Assembly: GCA_020152595.1 (NCBI GenBank) | Contig: JAIGNY010002171.1 | Span: forward strand, 3,392,001 to 3,456,000 | Direction of reading: 5' to 3' | DNA length: 64,000 nt | From: Chiridota heheva | Taxonomy: Eukaryota > Echinodermata > Holothuroidea > Apodida > Chiridotidae | Shown here: positions 12,018 through 24,700 of the stretch, piece after piece | Layout of the letters: the number at the start of each line of letters is the position of its first letter | Numbering within the stretch: the stretch's first letter is position 1 | Notes under the pieces: generated by a model | What the model was told of the DNA's origin: nothing | Database searches by the model: none | The model's input: only the letters and a program-made list of their open reading frames with translations | Program-made: the position numbers and the translations under genes

Positions 12018-13047
12018 TATCTAGCACCTCCCGACGGTACCGGTGTACCACAAGGTACTGTCTTGTGTCCTTTACTTTTCCTCTTATATATAAATGACAT
12101 CCCTGATAATATAAACAGCACAGTCAGACTGTTTGCTGATGACTGCCTTGTGTACAGAACAATTGATAACCCCTCTGACCAACAAATCCTCCAAGATGAT
12201 CTTAACAAACTTGAACAATGGCAAAACAAATGGCAAATGAATTTCAACCCCTCCAAATGCTACATCTTGTCAATTTCCTCTAAGAAATGCTTTAAATCAC
12301 CTGTTTATACCTTATGCAACCAGCCACTAAAACATGTCAACTCCCACCCATACCTAGGTGTTGAAATTGATAATAAACTTAGATGGGATAAACATATACA
12401 TAACATAACCAAGAAAGCTAACTCTATACTTGGCCTTTTAAAACGTAACCTCTCAAACTGTCCCACCGACGTTAAATCCACTGCTTATAAAGCTCTAGTC
12501 AGGCCAGTACTTGAGTACGCATCTGCAGTCTGGGACCCCATCACCAGTGCGATGTAGATAAACTTGAATCTATTCAAAGGAGAGCAGCCAGGTTCTGTAT
12601 GGCAGACTACTCTTATAAATCTAGTGTAAAAAACATGCTTTATAAATTAGATTGGCCCCTGCTTAAAACAAGACGATACAACACCCGGCTACATATGCTA
12701 TATAAAATCAATAACAATCTTGTCGCCATCAATAAAGATGAACTTATCCCCACCGTTAGAACTAATACAAGAAATAATCATGACCTTAATTTCCAGGTTC
12801 CCTATGCTAAAAAGAATGTATATAAACACTCTTTCTTCCCTCACACACTAAAGGATTGGAATGCTTTACCGTCAGACATTGTTCATGCACTAAGTCTCAA
12901 TTGTTTCAAAGCTAAACTTACTAACACCTGTATTGCTAACTAATTTTTTTTATATTATTTTTTACTCATACTTTTTACGCTCGGTTGGCGTTCATGTCCT
13001 CTTGAAGGATTTTTGCCGACTTAACCGTTTCAGATTCAGATTCAGGT
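12018..13047 (+). mobile_element. 5'-truncated CR1/Jockey-type LINE with 3' tail
   Basis: Coding starts within the RT palm. GTGVPQGTVLCP (about 12042 on) precedes LLFLLYINDIP, then the intact catalytic box LFADDCLVYR (about 12130) and the thumb motif YLGVEIDNKLRWDKHI in a 164-codon frame (12063-12557). A frameshift leads to a 114-codon frame (12599-12943) carrying the C-terminal KNVYKHSFFPHTLKDWNALP block. The 3' UTR contains ACGCTCGGTTGGCG and AAGGATTTTTGCCGACTTA and ends in TTCAGA repeats at about 13029-13046. The same tail is found alone at 18461-18614. The 5' half is missing, as expected for abortive reverse transcription. Confidence 0.87.
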
Positions 13048-13555
13048 ACCGCACGTTGATACTGAAACAGGCACGGCCCTAAGTTATTTTTTTTTGCCCC
13101 GGCCCTGTACCAAGGCTTAATCTGACCCTGGGTATAGCATCTGAATTAAAACAAACAAATTGCCGCCAAAGGCCAAGGGGCGAAGACCCCAGAAGTTCTG
13201 AAGATTCGGCGTTTTTAATGCCCCAAAGTCATAATTTGAATGATAGTTATATTTTCGTACAGCTTCACTTTCAAATTATCACGGACTTCTTCTTGCGTAT
13301 GATGAACGTCAATGTACAACACACATTTAAAACATAAAATATAAAAACTTCTGTAGTTAAGATAAAATGTTTCTGATATGTGTCATCAACGAATGTTAAA
13401 GTTCTTTATCCATGTAAGCTAAGGTTGTGAAGGTCGAGCAAATCTCCATTATACAGTCTTTTTGGACACTGTAAAATGTGATTTAAAGTTTGATCTGATC
13501 ATCTGAGTGTCCACAGTCGCAAGCAGGGCTATCTTTTAGGTTCCACTTGTGAACA
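13048..13555. other. Non-coding stretch, nothing recognised
   Basis: No coding or repeat signal that I can support. Confidence 0.45.
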
Positions 13556-14060
13556 GTGGCGTAGCAAGGAGCATCGAGGCCTCAGTGTAGCCATTAAAAT
13601 GGGCCCCAAGGAGAGTTCACATTCACCCCAGCCACCAGCCCCACAATGGTTGACTCAATTTGTGATATTTGAAACGAAAACTAGATGCCCTAAATGGCAC
13701 TTTCAGGCTCATCTATTCAAAAAACTTTTTATTTATATTTTTAATTTTCGGTCCATCTATCTTATAGCTTTCAGTGGGCCCGACTTATGATTAAAAGGCC
13801 CATCATTATAACAAGAGACAGAAAGGAAGGCCCGATATATTTATCTTACTTGGTGGGCCCGACATAGGACTGAAGAGGCCCCATGCATCATGATAGCAAA
13901 GGACAGAAAGGAGCAGCATATTGATCTATATATCATTTCTGTTGGCCCGACTTATGATTGAAAGGTCCGTCATGATAGCAAGATGTACAGAAAGGAAGAG
14001 CCCATATGGGATATGAAAAAGGCCCTTACAGATTACACGGGCCCTGTTAGTTTCTGTCTG
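13556..14060. repeat. hAT-like left end followed by an ~85-bp tandem repeat
   Basis: A CAGTGGCGTAGC terminal motif at about 13556 is followed by three imperfect copies of a block beginning GGGCCCGACTTATGATT or a variant, and containing a CAGAAAGGA motif (near 13776, 13856 and 13944). The repeats are part of, or next to, an element whose right end I could not identify. Confidence 0.6.
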
Positions 14061-14426
14061 TGCCTTTCATATAACAAACGGATAGGCAGGTGTTTTTACT
14101 TGTGAAGGTTGTAAACAGTCCTGGCATGCTGTGTTCTGATCTTGTATTTGGTGTTGGGAGTCAAACGTCAGGTGGAGCTATAGGACTGGAAACCACTGAG
14201 TATATAGATATAGGTGAGTACTTCATGGTTTCACTGAGTGATGATTCTCATCGTTCAATTGAAGATTGTGTTCTAGGGTGTGTGTGTGTCGACTCTCTGT
14301 CCACACAGGAGCATATAGTATACAGTGGAGTACATCAGTTCGAGGCTTGCAATTCGAGAGTAGTTGCATCGGCTCCCCAGCTAGTGCCTGCCAGCTTCCT
14401 TGTGATGTTAACTCTGGGCAGTCAGG

Positions 14427-15395
14427 CAGTGGCGGCGCCAAGATTTTGGTCATGGGGGAAAGAGAGTGGCAGTTTTGTCTCATAGGGGAGGCAAAAGCCT
14501 ATTGATCAGACAAAATATGTCACTTTTTAAATTTTCTTGGGTAAGTGGGGGGAAAGCGATCTCGTGGGGGACCCCCCCACTTATGCCATGCCCTCCGTAG
14601 CGCCGCTACTGAAGTTTCTGGGCTTTATTTTCTCTTTTAGCTTTTCTGATGTTGTATTTTGTTCAAGTTGTATGTCAGGCATCGGTCAAGACTGACGTCA
14701 AGATACACTGAATAGGCCTACTTAGCATTTCTTATCAGTTCTTTGCAAAATTCTCGAAGCTATTCTTTGGAAGCCCGTTTATTCAGATGAAAGGCAGTGA
14801 TGGTGGATTTGTTTGGGTTTTGACGGAGTCACCAGTAGTGTGTTGAAGCTATTTGGTTGAAGTATATACTTCCAACGGTGAGGAAAAGAAAAACAAATCT
14901 AAAAAGAAAAACAAAAAAGGACATAATGTTTTGAATTTAAGTCATCTGTAAAAATGTTTAATGCCGGTTTTGTCATTTTTCGGGAACTCGGTCAGGCATC
15001 GGTCAAAGACTGACGTCAAGATACACTGAATAAACCTACTCAGTATTTCTGATCAGTTCTTCGCAAAACTCTCGAAGCTATTCTTTGAAAGCCCGTTTAT
15101 TCAGATAAAAGGCAGTGATGGTGGATTTGTTTGGGTTTTGACGGAATCACTGCAGTAGTGTGTGGAAGCTCTTTGGTTGAAGTATATACTTCCAACGGTG
15201 AGGAAAAGAAAAACAAATCTAAAAAAAAAAAAAGAAAGGATAACGTTTGAAATTTAAGTCATCTGTAAAAAAAATTAATGCCGGTTTTTTTCATTTTTCG
15301 GGAATTCCCTTAAACCCCCTCCCCCAAACCCCTCCCCTTTCCTTTCCACCCTCCGTTGACGTCCCTAATATTTGCAAGCCTTAGCGACGCCACTG
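14427..15395. mobile_element. hAT-like termini enclosing a tandem duplication
   Basis: The left terminus CAGTGGCGGCGCCAAG is at 14427. A right terminus near 15381-15395, read in reverse, is CAGTGGCGTCGCTAAG, matching 14 of 16 positions. An alternative right end at 14601-14613 (reverse CAGTAGCGGCGCTACG) would define a 187-bp MITE instead. Neither pairing has an obvious 8-bp target duplication, so boundaries remain open. No transposase is visible. Confidence 0.5.
14676..15302. repeat. 317-bp direct tandem duplication
   Basis: CAGGCATCGGTCA occurs at 14676 and again at 14993. The following ~310 bp match closely (for example GTATATACTTCCAACGGTG in both, and an adenine-rich AAAGAAAAACAAATCT block in both). 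It is a clean two-copy tandem duplication lying between hAT-like termini. Confidence 0.9.
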
Positions 15396-15608
15396 GAAGT
15401 GAAAAGTCCATTCATAGACTCTGTAGTTTCTTTAATTGTTGATTGATTGTATCGTTGACATTTTAATGAACCTTTCATGCAGCCTGGCCTTTCGGACGTC
15501 AATATGGACATGCATGCAACGTAGGCCTACGTAACACGTCAGTTAAATCCTTCCACAATTCGCCTGCCATCTGTTCTGCGAGAAAATTAAAAATACCATA
15601 ATTTCATC

Positions 15609-15726
15609 ATGGCTGCAGCTCTTACGAAATGGGAGACGGTTTCTTACAAGAAAAAGGCATCTGCTACAGACAAAAAGGCTGCACGTAAAGCTTTAATGGA
15701 AAATGCCCCTATTTTGGATGATTCCT
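15609..15726 (+). CDS. TMEM214: TMEM214 exon 1 (codons 1-39 plus 1 nt)
   Basis: The ATG at 15609 has A at -3 and G at +4. The exon encodes MAAALTKWETVSYKKK and ends TCCT|GTAAGC, phase 1. The intron frame runs into a stop within 12 bases. I see no TATA box in the 60 bp upstream. Confidence 0.85.
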
Positions 15727-18700
15727 GTAAGCATTTTTGATTTGCTAGGAAAGCATGCAGTATTACATATGGCAATTCCACGAAGAATGCAGTCACAATA
15801 TGGTTATTCATGATTTAGCAAGAACTGCATAAGCAAAGGCCTTATACCTATACTTCCATCTTATTCCTCTCGTACAACTTTCGTATAAGTTATTATTTTG
15901 GTAAAATCTTAGTAGGCCTATACTATAGGGGTAAATTTCTGTATAAGGACTTTCGCTTATATTTCTTTTTAATTTTGGTTTTATTTCGTTGTAATATTTA
16001 AATATTTTAAATAGGGCCTATTTGCCTTTTTATATTTGGGTCTTTTATGTAGAATCAAAATTGTTTAGAAAAGAGGAATAATTCTTATGCACTTGTCATT
16101 TGTATGACTCACCCGTACTACCCAGCAATGTCAGTCAAATGTGAGTCATTGATCTAGATCTTGATCGATACATTACAGAGGCCACCACATTGGCTATAAT
16201 TACGATGGAAAAGGAGTGCACTGCAAATTTATTTGCTGGTTGCAGATGGGAAGGACTTGATAGTCTTGCAGTTCACGATGTCATTATTCAGATGGTTCCA
16301 GTCAGTAACATATAATATAACATGATTACGGGCTAAGAAAGGTTAGTCACCCCATAAAAAGCCCAAACTAACACCACCATTGCCACAACGAAAATCAAAG
16401 ACGCCCAGAGTTAGTAAAGAACTTATCATTTTTGACTTTGAAATTGTGAACAGAATTGGAGCTAACTACCCACTCAGGCGAACCATTCCACTCATTAACA
16501 ACTCTTTGCAAAAAGCTGAAACGCTGAATATATATTCGTGCGAACTCTTTGGTCAACTTCAAACTGTTACCATGTGTCACATGAGGATTAGCTGAAACAT
16601 GCAAGAGCTTGCCTCGCTCCCCACAACTCAATTGCTGAGTTCTTCCAGAAAAATCCTCCGCATAAAATTATCTCCTTCCTTCATCATGCTTCCCTCTACA
16701 ACCATATTTAATTCTCCTCTTCCACCCCCTCTCTGTTTTTGTTTCACCCGTGCACCTCCTCTCACGATCACAGCTTTCTGACTTTTTGTTGTTGAATTTC
16801 TCTCATTCTCTTCCTATTTCCTTTCCTTCCTACCTCTAGAATGATCTGACCTCTCAGGCACAATTTGACCCTCATTGTCGTGGTGCTGTTAAACCCTCAT
16901 CAAACAAACAACCTCTCTACCAAGAAAACTAAAATGTATTCTAATCAAAGCAAACATCCTATTTGCCTTTGCAGCTACTAAAACACCCTGTTTAGAAAGC
17001 TTCAGATTGCTAGTAATTATTATTATTATTATTATTATTGTTATTATACATTTATAGTGCGCTTGATCTTAAATAGCTCTAAGCGCATTACATAATAAGC
17101 ACCATATACATGGACATAAAGAAATGTTAAAATAAGATAAATAGGTAAGAATATACAAAAATGTTATAATGAGAATAATACTGAAATTGTTCTAAAATAG
17201 ATACAAAAAAAAAAAAAAAAAAAAGCACGATGGGTAAAAAGGGAACAAATTTAAAACTAAAACACCACTGTTCATTGAAAGCAGTAAAAATAAAATTCTG
17301 AGAGATGATTAATCAAAACATTAAAATTAAAGACCACTGTAAACATGATAGTTATGAAGATAAAGGACTATTCACATAAGAAAGCAGTATAAAATGGCAA
17401 AAAAACACAGGAATTAAATGACATCATAAGACATTGTTTTCCGTAAAAAGGTAAGTTTTGAGTGAACGTTTGAACGAGTAAAAGGAGCATGTGGTACGTA
17501 AATGAATTGGCAAGTTGTTCCAGAGACGAGGTGCGGAAAATTGAAAACTCACATCACCAAATTTGTTATTCAACCTTGGTGCAATAAGCATGTTTGTAGA
17601 ACTTGAACGAAGGGTACGACTTGGATTGTAAGGTGAAAGGAGCTGAGATAGATTAACAGGAGCTCTGTCGTGTAAACAACTCAAAACAATAATTATAAGC
17701 TTAAAAACGATTCGTTTATCAATTGGAAGCTAATGTAACTGGTAGAGAAGAGGGGTGGCATGACAGGAGCGAGTTTGATTCAATGTGAGCCTAGTCGCAT
17801 TGTTTTGTAAAACCTGTAATCTTCTAATCAAATTAGAGTTTACTCCAAACAAAACACTTGGCATAGTCAATACGTGAAATAATGAAAGCATAAACTAATA
17901 TTTTTGTGGCTGTCGGTGTTAAATAGTGACGTATGCGTGAAATGTTGCGAGGATAATAAGAACAGGTTTTTACTTTATCATTTATGAAACGTTCCATAGA
18001 AAGTTAAGAGTAAAGAAAAATACCTTGATTTTCAAAATGATCAGTTGAAGTTATTACGTTACTGTCAATTTCAAGAGATAAACTGTTCAATTTAGATAGA
18101 TTATGAGATGAACCAAACAGAGATAACCCGTCTTGCTGGGATTGAGTTTGAGAAAGTTGCTGGACAGCCAACTACGAAAGTCAAGAATGCATGTTTGAAG
18201 TAGCATAGTTAGAGTCTCATCTGGATCAAAAGCAATATAAAGTTGACTATTGCGGCATAAAAGTGATAATTAATATTGTGCATCTTGGCGATGTCGGCCA
18301 GGGGCGGTACATACATTGAAAAAAGGATCGGGCCTAGTGCAGAACCTTGTGGAATGCCAAAGGTGATTTTAGCAGCTTTGGATGATCTCTTCTTAATGCA
18401 GATCTGCCAACTAGTACGATTTTGCCGCAAGTAATACAGAAAAATGTTGAGAATACGATTGTACGTTTTTTGGCACCAGAATATGTTTTTCTTATTTTTT
18501 TAATTATTATTATTATTATTATTATTTTTATATATTTTTTTACTTATCTTTTTACGCTCGGTTGGCGATCATATCCTCTTAAAGGATTTTTGCCGACTTA
18601 CCCTATTCAGATTCAGAATACGATTTATAACCATTTGCGGCTGCCACCAAAAAGTGTAGACTACAAGTTAATTATGCATTAAAGGCAACCTAACTGCAAC

Positions 18701-21700
18701 AGAGTTCTGATCAAGTTTAAGTACTCCAGTTCTATAAGACTGTTTAACTAGCAAGATTTATTGGCAAGCAGCAGGGGTTCCATCCCATCAACGTACATTA
18801 AAAAATAAAGCACTCCAGAAATGAAAAAAAGGCAACTGCCGCGTACAATAAGAGAAACTGAAAGTACAGTGGTAATTTTGTTTCAGCCACAGTAAACCTT
18901 TGTTTTCTACATTTTGTTTGAAGAGTACAGTTTTTTTTATCAAAAATACAACTTTTGTGGTTCCAGAATACAGTTTGCTGATCCTAAAGGTTGGCAGGTC
19001 TATTAATGCAAACTCTTTGAGCACGATTTGTCAGGTACAATTTAATCCAAAATAAAGCAGGCCCTTGTATATTGAAACGATCTTGCAAACGATTGAAGAA
19101 AACATTATGATCTATGGTGTCAAAGGCGGCACTCATATCAAGAAGCGCAAGAAGAACCATTTTATGGTTGTTCAAGGCAATAGCAATGTCATTATGAACA
19201 CAAAGGAGAGCACTTTCAGTTGAGTGGAATGGTCTATAGGCACTTTGGTAGGTATCAAGAAGATTGTTGATGGAGAGATGTTTTGTGATCCCTAGCTGCC
19301 ACAACCCGCTTCAGCACTTTCGATAAAAAAACTGAGATTTGAGATCGGACGATAGTTATTGAAATTGTTTGGGTCTAATGAAGGTTTCTTGAGAAGAGGA
19401 GTTATTAGTGCTTCCTTGAATTTTGTTGGGACTTCAGAATCTTTGAGAGACAGATTTATGATATGAGTCAATGAAGGTATAAATTCGTTCATGCAATCCC
19501 TCAGTAGCCAAGTTGGCAGAGGATCGAGGCTGCAGGAAGCTGACAGTGCATTCAGTATAAGTTTCCGTAATTCATCATCAGATGTAAGCTTGAAAGATGT
19601 CAAATATGGGACATTAACAGGGCGAGAGCTTGGGTAAGGACTATTAAAGGTGGGGAAAGTGTTAGTATCAGTGGTGATGGTCTGACGTATTTTGATTATC
19701 TTTTCTGTGAAAAACGAACACAAAAGTTAAAGCAAATCTGCTTTCGGTTGATTCGTAGGTAAATCTGTTTGTTTGTTCCAATTCAGAAATCGTTTTGAAA
19801 GTCAATAACTTTTTTGGAGTAGAAGTCAGATTTGGCCTTCCTGGCAAGATAGCAAACTTTATTACATTAGGCACGGTAAAAAGAGCGATCGTTGTCTGAC
19901 TCTGATTTGAGGTACTGGCGTTCAAGTCGGTGTCGAAGAATCTTTGCCTCCCTTAGCTCATCAGTATACCAGTCTGTATTAGGTCGAACAATAACACAAC
20001 CCTCACGTTTAGGGGCATGTTTATTTACAATCCTCTTAACACCATCGTTATAGCAATGAACAGCTTCAACAGCATTGTTTAGAGACGATATAGATGTCAT
20101 AGATCATAGATCAATATATATATAGCACCGTCTGTGGTAGCGTGTCTCTCCTTTTGCTCCTGTTTAACTGCTATTTTTACCTTGTTTGGTATTGTTTTAG
20201 TTTCTACAAATTTAACAGCTGGAAGTTGTTATTGTAAGGATTTACGTGGTGTAACCTGTTGTGACTTCTCTGCTAATTTTTTGTGTAATTTTTTATTTAA
20301 ACTTTTTCATTTTTCACCATCTTACTTTGGACATTATGCTGGCTTTTCCACACCACTTTTGGAGCCTATTGTGTTCTTTCATTACAATAGTGTTTTGTTT
20401 GCCATTATCTTCTCTCTGTGAAAGCGATTCAGTTGAGATCACAATGGTGCTGCATCATTACAGTAGGGATTATCTCCTTGCTATGAGACCTGAGAGGTTT
20501 ACCAGCAGGTTAAGTGAGGATATAGTATCAACTCTGAATCAGTGTTGTATTTTGAGACATACCAGGACAGGTTCAAGAAAGGTTATATCAAAGTGCACTG
20601 AACCACAAGTTTATGTTTTGGCAAAAACAGCAAAGGTCAAGACAACTAAAAGTAGCAGTCAAACTTAAGCCAATTTGACCAATTTGATAACCATCAAAAC
20701 ATTACCATTTTACAGAAACATGAATATTAATAAGCTGACCTATTCCGTTGTTAATGTCAGATCAATCTGCAATAAAATAACCATGTTCCTTGATTATCTA
20801 GTTAGTGCCCAAATTGACTTATGTGTAGTAACTGAAACCTGGCTTACTGATGCTCATGACGATATCAGAGCTGACATCATTGAAGCTGGTTTTACTCTTG
20901 ATGATAATCCCCGTCCTGACCGTAGGGGTGGTGGCCTCGCTGTTCTTCATACAAAATCAATCAAGAGCAAAAGACTCAAGTCTGGTCAACTTCCATCCTT
21001 TGAATTTTCTGAATGGCAAATTAAGTTTATTGATTTTTCTATTCTAGTGGTTGCAATTTATCGACCACCATATTCAACAGTTCACCCTGTTTCTTTAAAC
21101 ACTTTTCTTGATGAATTCAGATTATATGCAGAGGGAATTTGTGCGACATCAAATCACTTAATTATTTCGGGTGACTTTAATATTCATACCAATGTTGGTG
21201 CTAATGCTCATGCATCTTCATTTCAGGACATTGTAGCTTCTCTTGGACTCAAACAAGTAGTGAAATGTCAAACACATGTTTCTGGTAACAGTCTAGACCT
21301 TATGCTTGTTCGAAATGAAGACAACATGGTTATTTCAGAGCCTAGAAAGGGTTTTTACATCTCTGATCATTGTTTTGTCCTCTGTAGCTTGTCACAGGAT
21401 AAACCTGGAAGGAAGACCAAAGTGATTGAACATGGACATTTTAAAGCTATTGACAATGACCAATTGTCATCATTATTATCAACTTTTACTCAGGAATGCT
21501 TAGCATTGACAACTATAGTCTATCTTGCAAATTTCTACAATGCGGGTCTGACTAAGATTCTTGATGTTGTCGCCCTGATACAATCAAAGATAGTAACAAT
21601 ACGGGAGAAAGTCCCTTGGTTTGATGATTCCCTCAAGTCTTTGAAGCGGAGTCGTAGAAAAGCAGAAGCAAAGTGGTTGAGGAGTCGCTCCGATGAGGAT

Positions 21701-24700
21701 CATTGCTCGTTCAAGGCTCTCAGAATCAAGTACAATCAAAGGCTTCACCAAGCCAGATCAGAGATCATCTCAGCCAAGATTCTCAGTGTGGTAGCGATCA
21801 ACATAAACTTTATCGGCTTATCTACATATTGACTGGTAAAACAAAGGTCAATCCTCTGCCTGATGGTGACAACCAAGTTCTTGCTAATAGTTTTGCTTCT
21901 TTTTTTTTTGTTGGAAAAGTGTTAGACATTAGAAATGAGCTGCAACCCTATGATGATTTTGATACAAGTTGTTATACCTGTGATAGCTCGTTTTCTCAGT
22001 TTAATCTAGTTGACTTAGATACCACTCACAATACCATTAAGTCATCAAAGGTGACAACCTGTGCTGCTGACCCATTCCCGTCTCATGTACTTCTTGACTA
22101 CACTGGACTGTTGCTGCCAGTTTTTCAAAACATGATTAACTTCTCTCTGCAAGAAGGCAGCTTTCCAAGGTCTGGAAAACAGCATATGTGTCATCTTTGA
22201 TAAAGAAACCATCATTTGAACCCATTTTCAGTAATTACAGGCCAGTTAGTAACCTGCCCCTTGTATCTAAGTTTGTCGAAAGGGCAATGGTTAATCAACT
22301 TTTTGATTATGTTAATCACAATGAGTTGCTTCCTTCGTATCAGAGAGCATACAGGCAGTTCCATAGCACTGAGACTGCAACCATAAAATTGTTAAATGAT
22401 CTGCTACTTGGGATGGACAGAAAATAAACCACACTGCTGGTTGCAGTAGATCTTCGCAGCCTTTGACACGGTGCATCATGGAATTCTTCTAAATGTCTTA
22501 AAGAATAAATTTGGCATCTCTAACACTGGCCTGGAATGGTTTACTTCCTACCTTTCTTCTAGGAATTGTGTTGTTTGTGTCAATGGCTGCCAATCCAAAT
22601 TACATGATCTACCTTTTTCTGTTCCCCAGGGCTCAGTGGTAGGTCCGGTTGCGTTTACTTGCTATGCAAGTACTCTGGCAGATGTTATTTCACATGCTAA
22701 TGACCACGTGAATATCATTGGTTATGCTGATGATCACTCTTTTTATTCTAGCTCTGATTCTGGTAATGTAGCTCAAGAATTAGATTCTGTTAATGGTATG
22801 CAACAAGTCTTATCCAAACTAAAACACTGAATGCAGCTGAATAAGCTTAAAATGAATGACAGAAAAACTGAGGCTATTTTCTTTAGTTCACTTTATTACA
22901 GGCGTAGAATTGCGACAGACACGATTCAAGTTGGTACTGATTCTATAAAACCATCCAGCTGCATTAAATTACTAGGTGTTTCACTTGATACTAACTTAAA
23001 TATGCAACTACTGTACCTATCAAGGAAAAGTGCCTTGTAGCCAGTTGCAACTTAAATATGATTTGTCAAATCAGGAAACCCTTGACCACTGAAAGTTGTA
23101 GGCTGCTAGTTCAAAGCTTAGTCATCTCACACCTCGACTATTGCAATGCTGTGTTTGCTGGGATGCCCACTTCTAGTTTATTACCAATGCAATCAATTCA
23201 GAATGAGGCAGCTAAAGTTGTTTTGCAAAAACGCAAATTCGATAGTGCTTCAAGCTGCCTAAAGGAACTGCATTGGCTTCCTATTGTTAAACGTATCCAA
23301 TTTTAAGTTTTCTGTCTTGTTTTTAATGTATTCATAATCATGCGCCAGCACCTCAAACAGCTAATTCAGTCCCGTAAATCCACATATAATACACGCAGCT
23401 TATGTAATCCTCCTCTCTCTCTACCCCGTACTCATACTTTGTTCAGTTCTTGTGCATTTTGTTCCATCAGTCCCAAACTATGGAATGACCTGCCTAAGTC
23501 TAATTCATCATTTACCTCATTCAAACGTAACCTTAAAACTCACTTTTTCAAGCTGGCCTTTATTAATTTTTATTTTTATTCTTCTTTGGTTCTTTTGGCA
23601 GTTTCTCAGTGTGTTTTATTATTTTACATCTTGATTGGAAAGCGCGATAGAATATCTTTTTAGTAATGGCGCTGTATAAGTTCTTTATTATTATCAGATA
23701 AGGCAGTAATATCTTTTTTGAGGGCTGATTTGTCCATGGCCTTGTATCTGCGGCGTTTGACCCGTACTGATGTGGTCTCTTATTTGATATGAGGTAAAGG
23801 TGAAGGAGATCAGTCTATGATCAGAAAAACATGGATCAGAAATATGTATTCCTTTTGGAATGAATTCTGGCTCTGATGTAATTATCACATCAAGACTGTA
23901 TCCATTTGAATGTGTGGGGCCATTTATAAATGGTATGAGATTGCAGGATGACAATAACGAGAGAAAAACGTTCACGGTCTCATCAGATTTGATATCAGTG
24001 TAAATTCAAGTCACCTCCAATAAGTATATAGCGCTTATTCACTAATATGTTCATAATAAATTGTTAAAACTCAATAAGAAATTGTCTAAAATTACATTTA
24101 TGAGGATCAGGCCTGTAAATGACAGCAACATAAATCTGTTTATCAGAAGTATAAAGATTACATTCCAGTAACTCAAATGAGCTGTATTCATCACTTTGAA
24201 TAACTTCAGTTTTAAAGCATGACTTATATAAAAGTGCAATACCGCCACCTACTTTATGGGTGCGAGGTTTATGGAAAAACGAGTACCCTTGTGGACATAA
24301 GTCAGCTATGACAGCACCATCATCATCATGACCGAGCCATGTTTCACATAAAAGAAGAAGATCAAGTTTTTCATCCAAAACAAGTTCAAAATTGCATGAT
24401 TTATTCCTCACAGAACGGGGATTGAAAAGAGCACAAGTTAAATTGATAAAACGACACAACTTTTGGTGGCCTTAATTTGAATCAGATTCTGATGATCACT
24501 AGAATTGGTATGTGGGGTAATTCCCCTGGTTGAAATAAGTACCTGGATTCTCTTTTAAGGTTTACACCATGATCATTGACCTCTTTTTGCAGATTTGGTT
24601 GCACAAATTCCAAGGTCTCTCATTGTTTTATATGTAGCAGGAGAAATCTCTTTAAAAGGCAAATAGTTCCTCCTTTGTATATTGTATAGTGCTTAAAGTC

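Larger units (their letters stand above)
20110..23692 (+). mobile_element. Nearly full-length L2-like LINE, + strand, nested
   Basis: Order: 5' region with a 135-codon frame ending in a YSRDYLLAMRPERF-type segment (20261-20668) that resembles the start of L2 polyproteins; APE endonuclease frame (20675-21832); RT frames (21703-23306); C-terminal frame with LWNDLPKSNSSFTSFKRNLK (23340-23663); and a 3' end GGCGCTGTATAAG followed by a TTATTATTATC tail. It splits a - strand L2-like element whose ORF2 continues on both sides. No clean target duplication was found. Frameshifts near 21700-21830, 22190, 22427, 22830 and 23040 make it inactive. Confidence 0.88.

Noticed and set aside
12018-13060. GGTACCG present at both ends of the truncated LINE as a target duplication
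   Set aside because: The left occurrence lies inside RT coding sequence (DGTG before VPQG), so the match is coincidental.
14090-14485. 131-codon ORF on the + strand as a gene
   Set aside because: Its last part lies inside the hAT-like terminal sequence from 14427, a comparable antisense ORF overlaps it, and no family resemblance or splice context was seen.
20100-23700. Target-site duplication around the nested + strand L2-like element
   Set aside because: GATCATAG-like sequence on the left and ATCAGATAA on the right are only loosely similar. I could not support a duplication.
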